From Auanema rhodensis (lineage: Eukaryota; Nematoda; Chromadorea; Rhabditida; Rhabditidae): DNA of 64,000 nucleotides. Below are positions 51,544 to 64,000 of this stretch, in pieces (position 1 is the first letter of the stretch; each line of letters opens with the position of its first letter). The translations under genes were made by a program, and so were the position numbers. The notes beneath the pieces are model-generated. The model had not been told where the DNA came from. It ran no database searches and saw nothing but the letters and a program-made list of their open reading frames with translations. The stretch is from positions 8,928,001 through 8,992,000 of the forward strand of contig OZ059896.1 of the NCBI GenBank assembly GCA_964057225.1, read 5' to 3'.

Positions 51544-52233
51544 GATGAAATATCTGAGTATCGGTGAGTATGTCTGTCTTCTGTGCAGCTATGCATATTC
51601 TATGATTAGAAATGAAGGAAAGAAATGGAAAGGAGAGTAGCCTTTCGACAGGACGATAAGAGAATAAAATGGAGTTGGACTAAGCCTACTGGCAGATGAG
51701 AAAAGTTGTGTGAATACGAAAGGAGGATGATGGTTTAATCTTGAGCAACATCACCTCAACCGCTTTCACATGAAAAGAAAACGGAGCTGCAGGCATAACC
51801 ATCGTTTATAAAAAGCTTTGCTCTTGGCGCATAGTGAAAACAAGATATAGATTAGCAGCGTTTTTGAAAAAAATATTCAATTTAGGATGAAAGATCATAA
51901 ACTATTTCAAAGTTAAGGCAATGGTAAGTTAATAGTGAGCAAATGAGTTAACTGCTCAGAGGAATACAGAAAAGGTCGTACATCGTCCTTTATTTCGACG
52001 TTGCTCACCCTTTTACTCATCTGCCGTTCTTTGCCTCTGGACTATGCTCCTTCTTGCCTCCTCCCACTCTGCTTTCACCTGACCACGCCCCTTTCAGAGG
52101 CCCAACATCAGAGGCCTGCCAGCTATCCCATCAACATCATATCCAAACCATTCAGTCTCAGCGATCTCAGCAGCAGCAGTAGCTGCAGCCGCGAGTCAAC
52201 AGCAGGCCAACACCTGCAGGCCACGCCCACTTA

Positions 52234-52249
52234 TTACCGTATACGGTAA
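52234..52249. promoter_or_regulatory. 16-bp perfect palindrome
   Basis: TTACCGTATACGGTAA reads identically on both strands and sits at the end of a GC-rich island with CACCTG (52211-52216) and CAGCAGCAG. Related ACGGTAA half-sites lie in the zag-1 intron at about 43405 and 43446. Confidence 0.35.
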
Positions 52250-55200
52250 AGGCTGTCGATATGCAACATTGGAGGACAAACGTAAAATAAAAGTGAAATT
52301 TCGAAGGTATTGGATGAAAAAAAAAGTTAATAATTGATAATTTAATATAAAAAGAGAATAAACATAAAAAAGAAGATTAAAGGTTATAAAAGTTTGAGTA
52401 AAAATGAATAAAACTTGAATTATTAGTATTTTTTGAAAATGTATAAATGAGAAATGTGAATGTTTTATGAAATTATCTTATAAGATTATTTGAGAGAAAA
52501 TATAATTATTTTCTTTTTAAATAAATTGAATATATAAAGAAGTTAATGAACGAAGAACTGTTGAAAGACTCAAATCTTCAGCTGAAGAGGATTCTGATCC
52601 GAGAAAAAAATTTGAAAAAAAAGAGATTAAAGACCTATAAGTCAAATTTCTTAAAAAGGAAGAACAACGATGTTGAGTGATAACCAGATGACGCTCCTAT
52701 CGATAGGTTCAGAAGGCGACGAACAGCTGGTCAACAACCATCTGGATACCCAGATCACCGGATTCAGAACAAGGAAGATAGTTGGAAGATGTAAGAGACC
52801 ATCAGAAAGGGAGACGTGTGGAGGCAAATGAACCATATAAGGAGGTGGAGGCACAAATGGCCAATAAGGCAAAGCTTATATGAGCATATGAAATAGATTG
52901 GCCGCAGGGGGTAGTAAGGGTATAAGAGAGAGCGAGAGAGTTAGAATCAGCATGAGAGCTAGACAAGGATAGAAAGAAAGAAAGGAAAAAGAAAATAAAA
53001 GGAGAAAGAAGATGAGCGGAGAAGACAGAAGACGGCTTAAAGGGCTAGTGTCGTCTTGAGCTTTCCTTATATGCATGAGATTCTCTCGCTTGTCTCAGGT
53101 TTCTTATTATCTGCTTCTGCTTCTCCTATCGTCTTCCCCCGTAAGCGGAAATGGGCAAAGGCAATGAGCCAGGGGCGTTGAAGAAGCTGCAGACTGCTTC
53201 ATGAGTGAAACAACGACAGAGAAATGACGTGAAGTAGACGTGAGTTTCACGGATGGAGTGTTGGAAAAAGGAAAAAGAAACTTGCAGCATGTAGAGAGAA
53301 GAGTAGTAGTATAAATATGTGTAGATGAGTATTTTCGATTGTTATAATTAACTATCCAGGCGACATCATTCATGCAGTGTGGTCGATTAACTCAAATTTG
53401 CTTATAGGAAGACGAATCAACAGTGAGTAAGTAATCTGGAAAAGTGAAAATCAGAACAGAGTCAATCAGGAGATGCAAAAGGAGGAAGTAATTTACAAGA
53501 AAACAAGATATAAATTATAAAGAAAATGAAAAAGTAATTATAAACAAATCAAAAGGTTGTAGAGCAAAGTTGGTTATGACGTATGATGTTATGCTCAGAT
53601 TAGTCCGATGACTTTACAAGTTCAATCAAACTTCATCAAGGTTTGAAATACTTTAAGATATAAATGAAGACATTGCCAATCATAATAGTATAAGTATATT
53701 CATATAGTTAAGCAATAAACATTTGAAATTGAAACTTCATAAAAGTAAAAAAGAAACAATTAGTTAAAGCAGATTCGTAGCAAGCTGGACGTTAAGAAGA
53801 ACGACAGCAAAATTTGACGACAAAACGCACGTTTTGCCCCCGGGGGCTCACTCCTCCCCGTCGCCTTGGTGGTCTTCCTCTTGCAAAGCAAAGCACGTCT
53901 CAAGACCACATCTGGAAGACTGGTAGCAACAGCTACAATAGATCAAGATCTTGAATGATAACTTGAAGAGAATCAGAGAGGCAGAGAGAATCAGAAGTAA
54001 CTTGTGAGCGGTGGAAGACGAGAACGTCGACACACAGGACATTCTAGACTAACCATAGCTGGTTAAGGCTGTATCTAGGCGTTAGTTGTAGAGGAAATTC
54101 AAGGAAAATCTCTCGTTATCTCTTCCTCTCTCTCATGTTCTGTATCTTGAAGTCGAAACAACTACTGCTATCCTACTCCTGTTCACAAAGTAGATGGGAG
54201 ATAACCAACCTGTCCAAACTTTTCTATCTTTCTCACTCCCTTCCTCGACATGCAGCCGAAATGGTCAGGATCTGAACATACTTACATAGATGTATGTCTC
54301 TTGTATTCTTCCTTTTTCTTTTAATTCATTCACTATCTCGCATTTAGCCCTACGGCTACTATCCCGACTGAGACCATCAAACGTCAACGTGTACAGCAGG
54401 ATAGGCAGTCGAAACGAGACAAATATAATTGAAAAGGGAGAGTGAGTATGAGATGAAAAGAAAACGGATAGAGAATTCGAAAGACAGAGAATTTAACGAA
54501 ATTGCAATAAAGATATGTATTAACTATATGAAAATAGGAGAGAAATTAGAGAGGAATGACAGGAACACTAAATTTCTCGTATCCGTGTAAACAACAACTA
54601 CCAAAGTAACGACTTGAATCTACCTCCTGTATGTAATGTTTAAGAGAGCAAAAGAGACAAGAATCAAACCATTTCATCTTATACAATCTATTCCAAACTT
54701 TGAAATGAAATGAAAATAAAGTTTTTCTTTTATATCGTCCTTAGAGGGATAGTGCAGGTTATCATTGATTATAATAACATGTACAACCGTTTTTTGCAAT
54801 GAAACTGTTTGGAAAATGACGTTTCAAGTTGTTTTACGTGAAATAACACGTGAAAGGTTGAATCACAACATCTCCAAATTTTTTGGAGACAAATCAAATT
54901 CATACTGTTAGTTGACCAAGTATAGCTCAGATTCACAATGTATGCAAGTATTGCTTGAATCTATTTTTCGTCCTATAAACATCTTTGCCTCGTTTTTTTC
55001 CTTGAATTGGAATCATTAACAGCTGGATCAGATGTAACTTGAACAAATTGCCCTCTCTGTAACGATCTGCCATTTCTTTCACAGGTGCACAGCCGGCTGT
55101 GTGTGCTGGTTATACCGTCATTCATGATGATGATGATGTGCGACTGATTTGTCTGGCACGGATGGTTGTGATAAAAAAAAAGATGAAAAGTCAAATGATA

Positions 55201-55950
55201 AAACGAAATTGGCTTATGGTTCTTGTTAAAGAACTCTAGCTGGTTTAAAATCCAAGACAACAGGTTAACAACAGGTTCCAACTTACTCTCGCTGTTGATG
55301 AGTCTCATTGGTATACGTATCTCCTTTCTCCGATTCTTCTTATCTTCTACTCTCTACTGTATCTCGTGTTCTCTTAATCTTTTGTATCTGGCCGAAGACT
55401 CATGGTCACGTCAATCTCTCGCTTGTTCGTTCGCTCACATGGTGCAGATACAAGGGGTTGATTTAGGTCTAATGCTGGTGGCCAAGAAAAGTGAGTAAGA
55501 ACGTGTGAAGGTCTCGTTTTATCGAAAACTAAACACAAAAACAAGTCGATGAAAAAGGAAACGATTATAATATACAAAACATCCATGAAGCAGATTTAGT
55601 TGAAGAGAGAGTTGTTGAAATGTTTCCGCGATCTATCCTTATGTATGGTATGTCACACTTACTGTCATTTGGTCACTAACGAACGGAGAATATAACTAAG
55701 ATAAAACTAAATGTCAAAGGAGAAGAAAACTTGTATTTAAGATATCCTGCTCTCTACTCATTCTCAATCATTTTACCGTTTTACTCTTTCTTGTTTGAAA
55801 TATTTTAATTGAATTTGAGATGAAAGAATTTTGTTAAAACTAACTATAATAGATAAGGATGATGATATGAAAAGTTAGAAAGATAATAACTAAAAGAGAA
55901 TCTTCTTCATTAGAGAATGATCAAGCCAGAAATATTATTGATGATTCTAT

Positions 55951-55983
<33 letters not shown>

Positions 55984-55993
55984 GGATGAGGAT
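55951..55993. repeat. (GAT)n microsatellite
   Basis: About ten tandem GAT units followed by GAGGATGAGGAT. Confidence 0.85.
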
Positions 55994-56680
55994 GATACAT
56001 CGTTTTCAATGTATATCAATATCGAAAACCGTGTGTAGCAGTCATCTGGACACAATGATTCGATGAGCCACAATGGATAGAGGATGTTTCGAAGACAAAA
56101 AATCGTTTGCCGACACCTGAAAATGAGAGCCAATCGAAATGAGACGAAGAAGAAGGCAATCAGATGAGCGAACATCTATTATTTTGTCTTCTGATTCGTA
56201 ACAAATCTTCTTTTACTGTCAGTTCTTTATAGTCAATTAAGAGAGAAATATGCTTTTAAATATATTTAAAGTCAACATGCTATTGAAAGGCATAATCAGA
56301 ATGGTTAAGTTGACTTCCAAACTTTTCAAACTTTTTGTGATTCTTCACAAGAATAAGTTTAAGAAAATTTCATATTTGAATGATGAGTTAGAAATGAAAC
56401 TTATTCTTCATAATTCTCTATATCATATTAAATTATCAGAAACAATATCATATGATACAGGATAATCAGATTAATACAATCATCTAATGAATCTTGGGGA
56501 AAAAAAGAGTACTTTTATGAGAACGATTGTCCGTTCGTCTAGACAATAACCTGCTTTTCATTACCAAACGTTTCCGGTTTTCTGTGAGTCTTTGTATAGT
56601 TTTGCCATAACTCTGAGAATCAACTGACCTAATTTGCTAATGATATAACAGTATAATTAAGGAACTATATATCCCCTCTA

Positions 56681-56692
<12 letters not shown>

Positions 56693-56715
<23 letters not shown>
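56693..56715. repeat. (CT)n microsatellite
   Basis: CT run, with a second one about 45 bases further at 56758-56775. Confidence 0.8.
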
Positions 56716-56716
<1 letters not shown>

Positions 56717-59547
56717 AACGATATGTTTGCATACATCGCACTTTCTCTTCCTTTCTTTCTCTCTCTCTCTCTCTTTCTATCGTAGTATCTCCTTCTCTAT
56801 AGCTCTTTCGTCTTCATAAAGCAGATGAATGAATGTACATTGTTGTGAGTTTATGTTCACAGTTCATCGGTGTGTGAACCGAATTTGAGGTTGAAAAAAG
56901 TAAAAACGAAGTGAAGTTAATGAGGAAGAACGGGAATGAAGCGGATTTCATCTCATTTTTCTCACTCACTCTCGACGAGAAACAACAAAAACGGGAGAGG
57001 AGTTGATGACTTCAAGTGGTTAAACATAAAAACAAAGATCTAATGGACAAAATAGGTGCTTAACACCTTCGTGTTATTTGAATCTTAACTATATCATATA
57101 ATATTTAATATTGATCCTTGTATTAATAATGTTTCTTACTGTAAAACATAAAGAAGAAGAAGAGGATATACATATATGTATATATTCCTCATAACATCTT
57201 TCAATCCTGAAAATAGAAAAGTTTAAAATGGAACTGAAGAGGAAAAAGAACTTAAAGAAGAAAACGAGAACAATCGTTGAATGTTTTGTTTCACTAAATG
57301 AAAGTTTGAAAGCTTAAACGTTCAGTTGAAAATGAAACTTTTCCGTCAGAGAGCAAGTTGACGTAAGAACAAGTGATCATGAAGCAGATAAAAGGAAAAG
57401 AAATGACTATACGTATTCAGGAAGCAAAAAGTGGATAGATAGAAAGAAAGATAGATATAGAGATGGAAGAGCAAACGGAGCTGTAGCTGGTGCATGCATG
57501 CGGATCTATGGCTGTATGATAAACGACCCAATGTTATCGTAGAAGCGATCGAGAAATGACATAAGGTTGGAAAACGAAAAGCTGACGAAAGATATTGAAC
57601 TATGAAATGATTCTGAAAGACTCACCGTTCAAGAAAAAGTTAAGAGGCGATGTTTTTGGAGAGTTGTATACAGCTGGTATACTCAACAGATGAGAAGTAA
57701 AGGAAGAAAACGTGAAGAATGTGATAAAGAAGAGGCAAAAGGCAATTCTATGCTAAAGCAGGTGGTCCATCCAAAAAAAAGTTTTTGAAGATACAGCTTT
57801 CGCTCACTTTCGTATATGTCTGTGTCGGCTTCTGGTTACTCTACAATGAGAAGGACATATCCTTTTGAAGTCAATAAAACTGATTGAAAAGTGAAGAGAC
57901 AATATATTCTTTTAGTCAAAATGTATGGATTGTTTTCGCGCATTTCAACAAAATCTTGAGTTAGAGAGGTGTATTTGGAGAAAAATGCCAATAGAATCCG
58001 TTTGTACTGAATGAAATATATTTTTTGTGTTGGATTTGTTTCTTGTGATGTTGTGGCATAGACGAATTGAATGAAGCTCATGAACTAGGTCAGTCAGTGT
58101 ATTTGGCAGCTAATCAGACAACATCCACAAGCGGTGTTACTGCCTTTGATGACTGGGGGGTCGAAATCTATAAGCATTGAGCTAGGAAGTATAAGATGGA
58201 ATAGACAGCAAATGAGAGAAAAAGTAAAGAGGAGATAGCAGAGAGCAAATTGGCTTGAAGATGATCCACGTGAAGTAATTGGATTAGAGTCAAAATGGTC
58301 GAAATTAGAAGGAAACGGGAGATGAAAGCTAACGGAGAACTATCGTTGATGTGTAAGACATCAAGTTGCTAGTACTCTTTTAACATCTTATGAGACTTTT
58401 GATGTAAGTTGATATTGGCAAAAAGCCCATGAAATACCAACTAAGTATCATATATTATGAGTATCTACAAGTTGAAAAGACGATAATGCTCTCTTTTTTG
58501 CTTTTTAACGGCTTCATCTATTTCTCGTACTTTCGGTAGCACATCCTTAGCTCCCGTATATCATGGGACGTCCAACAGATCGTCAATGACGTTAATGGTT
58601 TAGAATTTACCGTTCCTCTGGGAGAATTATATTGCTATCTGAACGATGATGAAGCATCTTCTATGGGGGAGAAAGAGATAAATGGAATGAAGCAAGCGAT
58701 TGAGAAGAACAAGGAACAACAGAAAAAACTTGGAGAATTCTTATTCTTCTCTCTCGCTCTCTTAAATTTATATTTATTTTGCTCACTCTATCACGAGAGT
58801 AGGTAACACGAACAGCCTGATTTTGCTTGTAAAATCAGAAAAAAAAAAAAGAAAAACCGCAGTTTAGTATGCATTTGCTATGTTACATCTTAGATTCTCT
58901 CAAATTTTATTCCTATCTAATCTATCTGTCTCTCTTTCTGCCTGTGCAGTCATCCTTCTACGTCTTCAGTTTTCCTCTCCATCTCCTTCCTACTCTTTCC
59001 TAATGAGCCGACTCGCAGGTAGATCAAATTATGGCTATCGACCAAACGAGACTAACGAGAGTCGAGAGAGAGAGAAAGAGAGAGAGATGGACATAAGATT
59101 GAGAAGTTGTTAGGAAACAAGAATAGGGAGAGAATTTTGGCTAAACGAGAGGAAAGCATACAGGATACTAAAAGAAAACAAAAAGAAAGTGAGAAAAAGT
59201 AAGAGAGTAAAAGAGAGAAAAATAGATGAAAAGACTTTGGCCAAGATTTGAAGAAACTCTAGTTTTACATGGTATCTGTTTATTATGCTCATCATAAGGA
59301 TCCATCTCACTTAAAAGTAACACTAACAATCTTAAAACCCTTTGTTCAAGACTAAGACAGATAGGCTAAAAGATAACTATTTTTCATTTTTTTCCTCGTT
59401 TTTTTTAAAAGAAAACTTTTAAAATCAGATAATCTTACATATAAATGCCCCGTGAAATTAACGAGACAAGAATGAAAAATTTTGTTTTTTTTTCAATCCA
59501 ATTGTGGTCTGTCACATCACGTGTGAAGTAGATAGAGAGTGAAATGG

Positions 59548-59555
59548 ATAGAGAG

Positions 59556-59592
<37 letters not shown>

Positions 59593-59600
59593 TAGAAAGA
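59548..59600. repeat. GATA/GA microsatellite
   Basis: GATAGATAGATA units passing into a GA run. Confidence 0.8.
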
Positions 59601-60765
59601 GTCTTGGATGATTCATTGCTATACACAGCCGTATGAGGAAAATGTCACGTAAAAACGTGAAGCAAATGCTTTTTACAATCAAATTGTCTCTCTCTATCTC
59701 TCTCGATCATAGTTATTCTTCAACATACTCTATACCTACAATATATTTCTTATACAAATCTCTAAACTGTACTTCTTCAACCGTGAAATGTTGAGCAAAA
59801 ATCAGAGAGGGAAAAGTTAAAAAAACTTTGTTATCTAATGAATGTAAATTGAAAAAAATGATTGCTAACTGTTAATTTGACATTAGTCAATTTCAATTTA
59901 ATCATGAATATCTTTTCCTTTTTTTTAATTTTTTTGTTCATCATCATTCAAGATTTTTTTATAAATTCAATGAAAAACAAGATTGTACTGAAAATAAGGA
60001 AATTAGGTGAGAAGGAATAAAAGTGATATGAGAGAAGAGACTAAGGAAAGGGAAGGGGGGATGAAAGAAAGGAAAAGAGGATAAGGAGGTAGTTGATGAT
60101 GAAATAGTAAAATATATATGTGAATCCAATGTACTATGTTATAACATACAAATGTAGATATTGAATTGTTTTCATAACCGGTAACAGTTGTATGGCTGGA
60201 AAAGTCCATTGTCAGTGTTTCTCATCTCATTAGATTCGCAAATTCAATATCTATCGTTGTTTCCTTCTTCAGATGACAATTTGGATGAACAAATGGCCGA
60301 AGAATGAAAGTGTTGCGAACGATAAAGAGGGGCGCAGGTGTGCGCGAAAACGAAGGAAGACATGCCAGATGCGCTATCGAACCTCATCGTTATGCTCTCT
60401 CTCACAATTTCTTCTATTCTCTCTGTCTGTTTCTCTCATCTGCTCCAGCATATACACACACGTATAACGATAGTATGCTTTTGAGATGAAGGAATTTTGA
60501 GGGGTTTCGTTAAAAAAAAAAGAAAAAAAAACGAAATAATTTGTGAAAAAAACACAAAATGAAAAATGAAAGTAACTCTATACATGATCTATACTCATAG
60601 GATATATGAGATAGAGATGGATTTTCAATTTGTTTTTTTTGCCAAAGAAGAGAAAACTTTTGATTTGAAAGGAATTCGGTACAGGTACTAACAAAGACCT
60701 ATCCTGTGAATGGATTCGAATTCTTTAACTGTTTCTCAATTGAAAATCCAAAAAGAAACGCAAAT

Positions 60766-60799
<34 letters not shown>

Positions 60800-60800
60800 A
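60766..60800. repeat. (GA)n microsatellite
   Basis: GA run with two GAAA interruptions. Confidence 0.8.
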
Positions 60801-62392
60801 TTGTCTGACACATTGAGGTATAGGAAAAACAATGAAAAAGGCAACGATCTAACATAGAATGAGGCTCTTGCACAACGAAATTCTTTTACATGTCTTGTAT
60901 ACAATGTATAAAAAGAATTTTCATGTTATTTTACAAAAAGAAATAATAATTAAACAGAGCAGGTTATTTACGTGAAGGTGACAAAATGTTGGAAAATGTC
61001 ATAAAGATTCAATACAGCAGATATGATTCAGATTATCAAGAGTTCGATTAGCTAAATGATGGTTTTTAGTGTTAAAGGTGTAACAGACAATTTGGGGCTT
61101 CTGTTTCTTCTCAAAACATGATCGGAGATTATAGAATACGATAGGTAGATTGTGATTTCTTTCAATGTTTTCATTGCTGTTTTGCAGGATAAGAAGGGTT
61201 ATATATCCAAGCAAAACGAATGAAGGAATATTGGTCCGAAGCGACGCAAGGTGTTGGATTCATGTCACAAATCATTGAAAGACGAGAAATGAGATAAACT
61301 CATGCCAGATGCGAAACTGGCAAATTCGTTGATCGTCGTCATCTTCTTCTTCTTCTTTTTCATTTAGAACTTTTTTATATTTTTCTTCTTCCAAAATTAC
61401 TTTGAAACATTGAGTATTCACATGGTTATAGAAAACATAGTAAATAGTTATTGAGAATGAGATACTATAGCTCAGTGATACACAAGGTTACGGTAACCGG
61501 AATTGAGGTGCATGTTGATCACATAGTCACATAAAGATTTTTCAATATAGTATGTTGCATGATTTGTGTGTCAAGTTCATTAAAATAATAAATTTTAATA
61601 AAACTTTTGTGTCAATGTTTGAAATGCTGATGTTAGCAGATGCAGATAGGTGTCATCAAATCATCATCACCTGTCTATATGAAGCCAGAAGAGGTGATGA
61701 AGCCAGATGTGTGATACTTTCAAACGTCTTCATTTATATTTGAATGATAGAAACCTTGATATGATTCAGATTTAAATATATATTTAAGAAATAAGATGAC
61801 ATATGAAAGTATATTTCAACACATACAAGCTATACATAGAGTTTTGTTTGAGAATCAAAAGCAAAAGCTCTATGTAATTCAGATTTTTCATTCATTTAAC
61901 ATAAGATAAAGCTTTTTTCATATCTTTTCAATACATTAGAAGTATAATTACGTATTTGATATTGATATTTTCAAGCACTTATCTCTCCATATTTCTTTAT
62001 TTCTCACATATCGTTCAAATAGAACAGACGTCACAAATCCAATACAATACATTCGAGGATATTACCTTAATCTATTACCATCTGTGAACATCAGCTGTTT
62101 AGTAATGAGAAGAAGATGTAAAAGATCCAAATGAAGACACATTAGCCTATAAGACACACTATATAACATGTATTGAAGATGCTCTCAGTTTATATCCTAT
62201 TAAGGTCATTAGGGTCAAATCAGCATCTCATCTTACAAGGTAGTTAAGAGTCTGTTGGATATGTATAGCTTTCTGATGCGTTGCTCATTTTCCAATTAAC
62301 TATATGTATAAGAAGATGTATACGTATATACATAAGATTTCTAGGTTTTCAGAATGAATAGAAGAAGATCTCTGAAAGATACTTCTTCCAAC

Positions 62393-62418
62393 TTCATCAT
62401 CATCATCATCATCATCAT
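62393..62418. repeat. (CAT)n microsatellite
   Basis: Eight to nine CAT/ATC units in non-coding DNA. Confidence 0.8.
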
Positions 62419-63226
62419 TTTCTTATTCACCATCATTCACTAATCATACCTTTGTTTCAATAGCTCTACAATATAAGAGCAGACAAGAAATTGAATGAAC
62501 AGACGGTTGTCTGTCAGTACTTTTTCCGTAATTGACCTATAGTTACCGTAATTGAGGTTATGTAGTACTCCAGGAGAGCAATAGCACATAACCACACCAT
62601 TTTTCTATCTTTCTCTCATAATTAGCCATAGTCTTACTATTTTTCTCCGTCATTGCCTCTCTCTACATCTAATTCACTTTTCTCTCTCTCTTGATGGAAT
62701 TGAGATAGAAGGTAGCAATTAGAGGTGCCAATAAGCCAATCAGATGAAACTGCCAGCTTGTGAGCAAAAATGGACAAGAAATGTCATACAAAGTGAAATG
62801 AGGGATCGTATACTTTCTAAATCTAAATAAATGACAGACATTCATCATATTGGCCATCCGGTTCATTATCTCTTTTTCATTTGCACCTCGAAATTACCTA
62901 GTAAAACGATTACAAAATGGGGGCTCATTGTGGTTAATGCTGTAATGTAGTAAAAAAGTTGTATTTGATTAAGTTTAGATTATAAGCTTATATGAATAAT
63001 ATTGTTTCAAACTGATCTTAATAGATCAAACTTCTTCTAACAGGTTTTATGATTCTCGTCAGGATATAAATAAACAGATGAATTGTAAGAAGCAATTAAG
63101 ATGTTCAGGATATAAAGTTCAGATGGTCAGGCTTAGATATTTGTTTATGTTAATGGTTGTGCACGTGTGACGACGAATGTCTTAGGTGTGACTACAAGAG
63201 AATGTATACGGCTTTTGTAATTGTAT

Positions 63227-63235
63227 AGAGAGATA

Positions 63236-63300
<65 letters not shown>
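63227..63300. repeat. long (GA)n microsatellite
   Basis: The longest purine tract in the window, about 74 bases of GA with GATA and GAAA interruptions, followed by a G-run. Confidence 0.9.
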
Positions 63301-64000
63301 GGGGGGAGGAAGCGCATATGAAGAAAAACCAGATGAATAACTGATGAAAAATCAGAAGGAAAAGAAAGGAAATAAGAGAAATTGAGAGTAAAGCAGCTGT
63401 GAAGGAGAAGACAGATCAGAAAATTTCGAGGCTTTTCTCGTTGTTCTTAAGACTATCTGACAGATGACCTTGGTTGCCTATCACCGTATGCTGATGACCA
63501 TATAAAGATATTATACATTTAGTTATAAATATAAGATTACAAATAAAATTTAATTGATATAATCGTTAAGGAAGGGAGGAGGGGGGTGGCAGATTTAAGA
63601 GAAAAAAAAGAAACAAAATACTCAAGTTTCTAGAGAATGCTTGATGAACAGTGACCACAAATGAGCTTTTCTGGAAAGATAAAAACTCAATGACATCAGA
63701 ACAAGGAAGAAGCACAATCAGCAGGCCGACCATGAACAAGCTTTAAGCGGGAAAGGACGGTTTTGATTTAAGTTCTCACATATAACGAGAGAATGAAATT
63801 GAACGTTTACGATGTTGAAGAGTGCTCATAATCGAACTGGCAGACAAAATTTCATCGACGGGCCAATTGCCGTTTCCTATCTGGTTAGATGCGAAGAGGT
63901 TAGTTAGACGTGTATCGTCTGAATAGAGACAATCAGATCAGATCAAGAGCCCGTAGAGCGTTTATTAGGTGAAAGGAGTACATACAAGAAAGGAAATGAA

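Larger units (their letters stand above)
47053..64000. other. large gene-poor region upstream of zag-1
   Basis: AT- and purine-rich with many GA/CT microsatellites. Short islands of higher GC occur at about 47880-48120, 48940-49210, 49450-49640, 50310-50420, 52000-52260, 52670-52870, 53120-53230, 53830-53940 and 54330-54420. Some contain exon-like frames on one or both strands, but I recognise no domain and cannot chain them into a gene. Unseen 5' exons and enhancers of zag-1 are the simplest reading. Confidence 0.5.

Overview
This window is eukaryotic, AT-rich genomic DNA from a nematode, most likely a chromadorean. The evidence is a serpentine chemoreceptor of the srg/srv type, a ZAG-1/ZEB homologue, very small introns (many 31-50 nt), and strong 3' splice sites a few bases upstream of start codons, which look like spliced-leader acceptors. 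I cannot name the species. Many introns end in AAG as well as CAG or TAG, so automated gene calls here are probably fragmented. I assembled genes by eye from splice sites and conserved motifs.

Layout. 1-9370 is AT-rich and I recognise no gene in it. 9371-23426 is a dense cluster. On the + strand it holds an unrecognised ~145-aa protein, a haspin mitotic kinase, a chemoreceptor and a tandem BTB-like protein. An alpha-L-fucosidase (-) follows, then the cell-cycle kinase CDK1 (+), which has an E2F/CHR-type promoter module. 23692-32039 on the - strand holds intersectin (full-length EH-EH-coiled coil-5xSH3-DH-PH-C2) and, upstream of it, the single-stranded-DNA-binding protein SOSS-B/NABP.

33.1-47.05 kb is the zag-1/ZEB zinc-finger/homeodomain gene (-). 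Twelve exons are visible (644 codons plus stop), with large introns rich in non-coding islands. A tiny ORF lies just past its 3' end. 47.05-64 kb is a gene-poor upstream region with purine microsatellites and several short islands of higher GC. These could be regulatory elements of zag-1 or exons of genes I do not recognise.

Functional links: CDK1 and haspin both act in mitosis, SOSS-B in DNA repair, intersectin in endocytosis and synaptic vesicle recycling, and ZAG-1 in neuronal and muscle fate. Haspin and its upstream neighbour, and SOSS-B and intersectin, are same-strand tandem pairs that could be operonic. The most interesting non-coding signals are the CDK1 promoter module, a cluster of ZEB-type E2 boxes inside zag-1 (possible autoregulation), and recurring palindromic or GC-rich motifs around zag-1.
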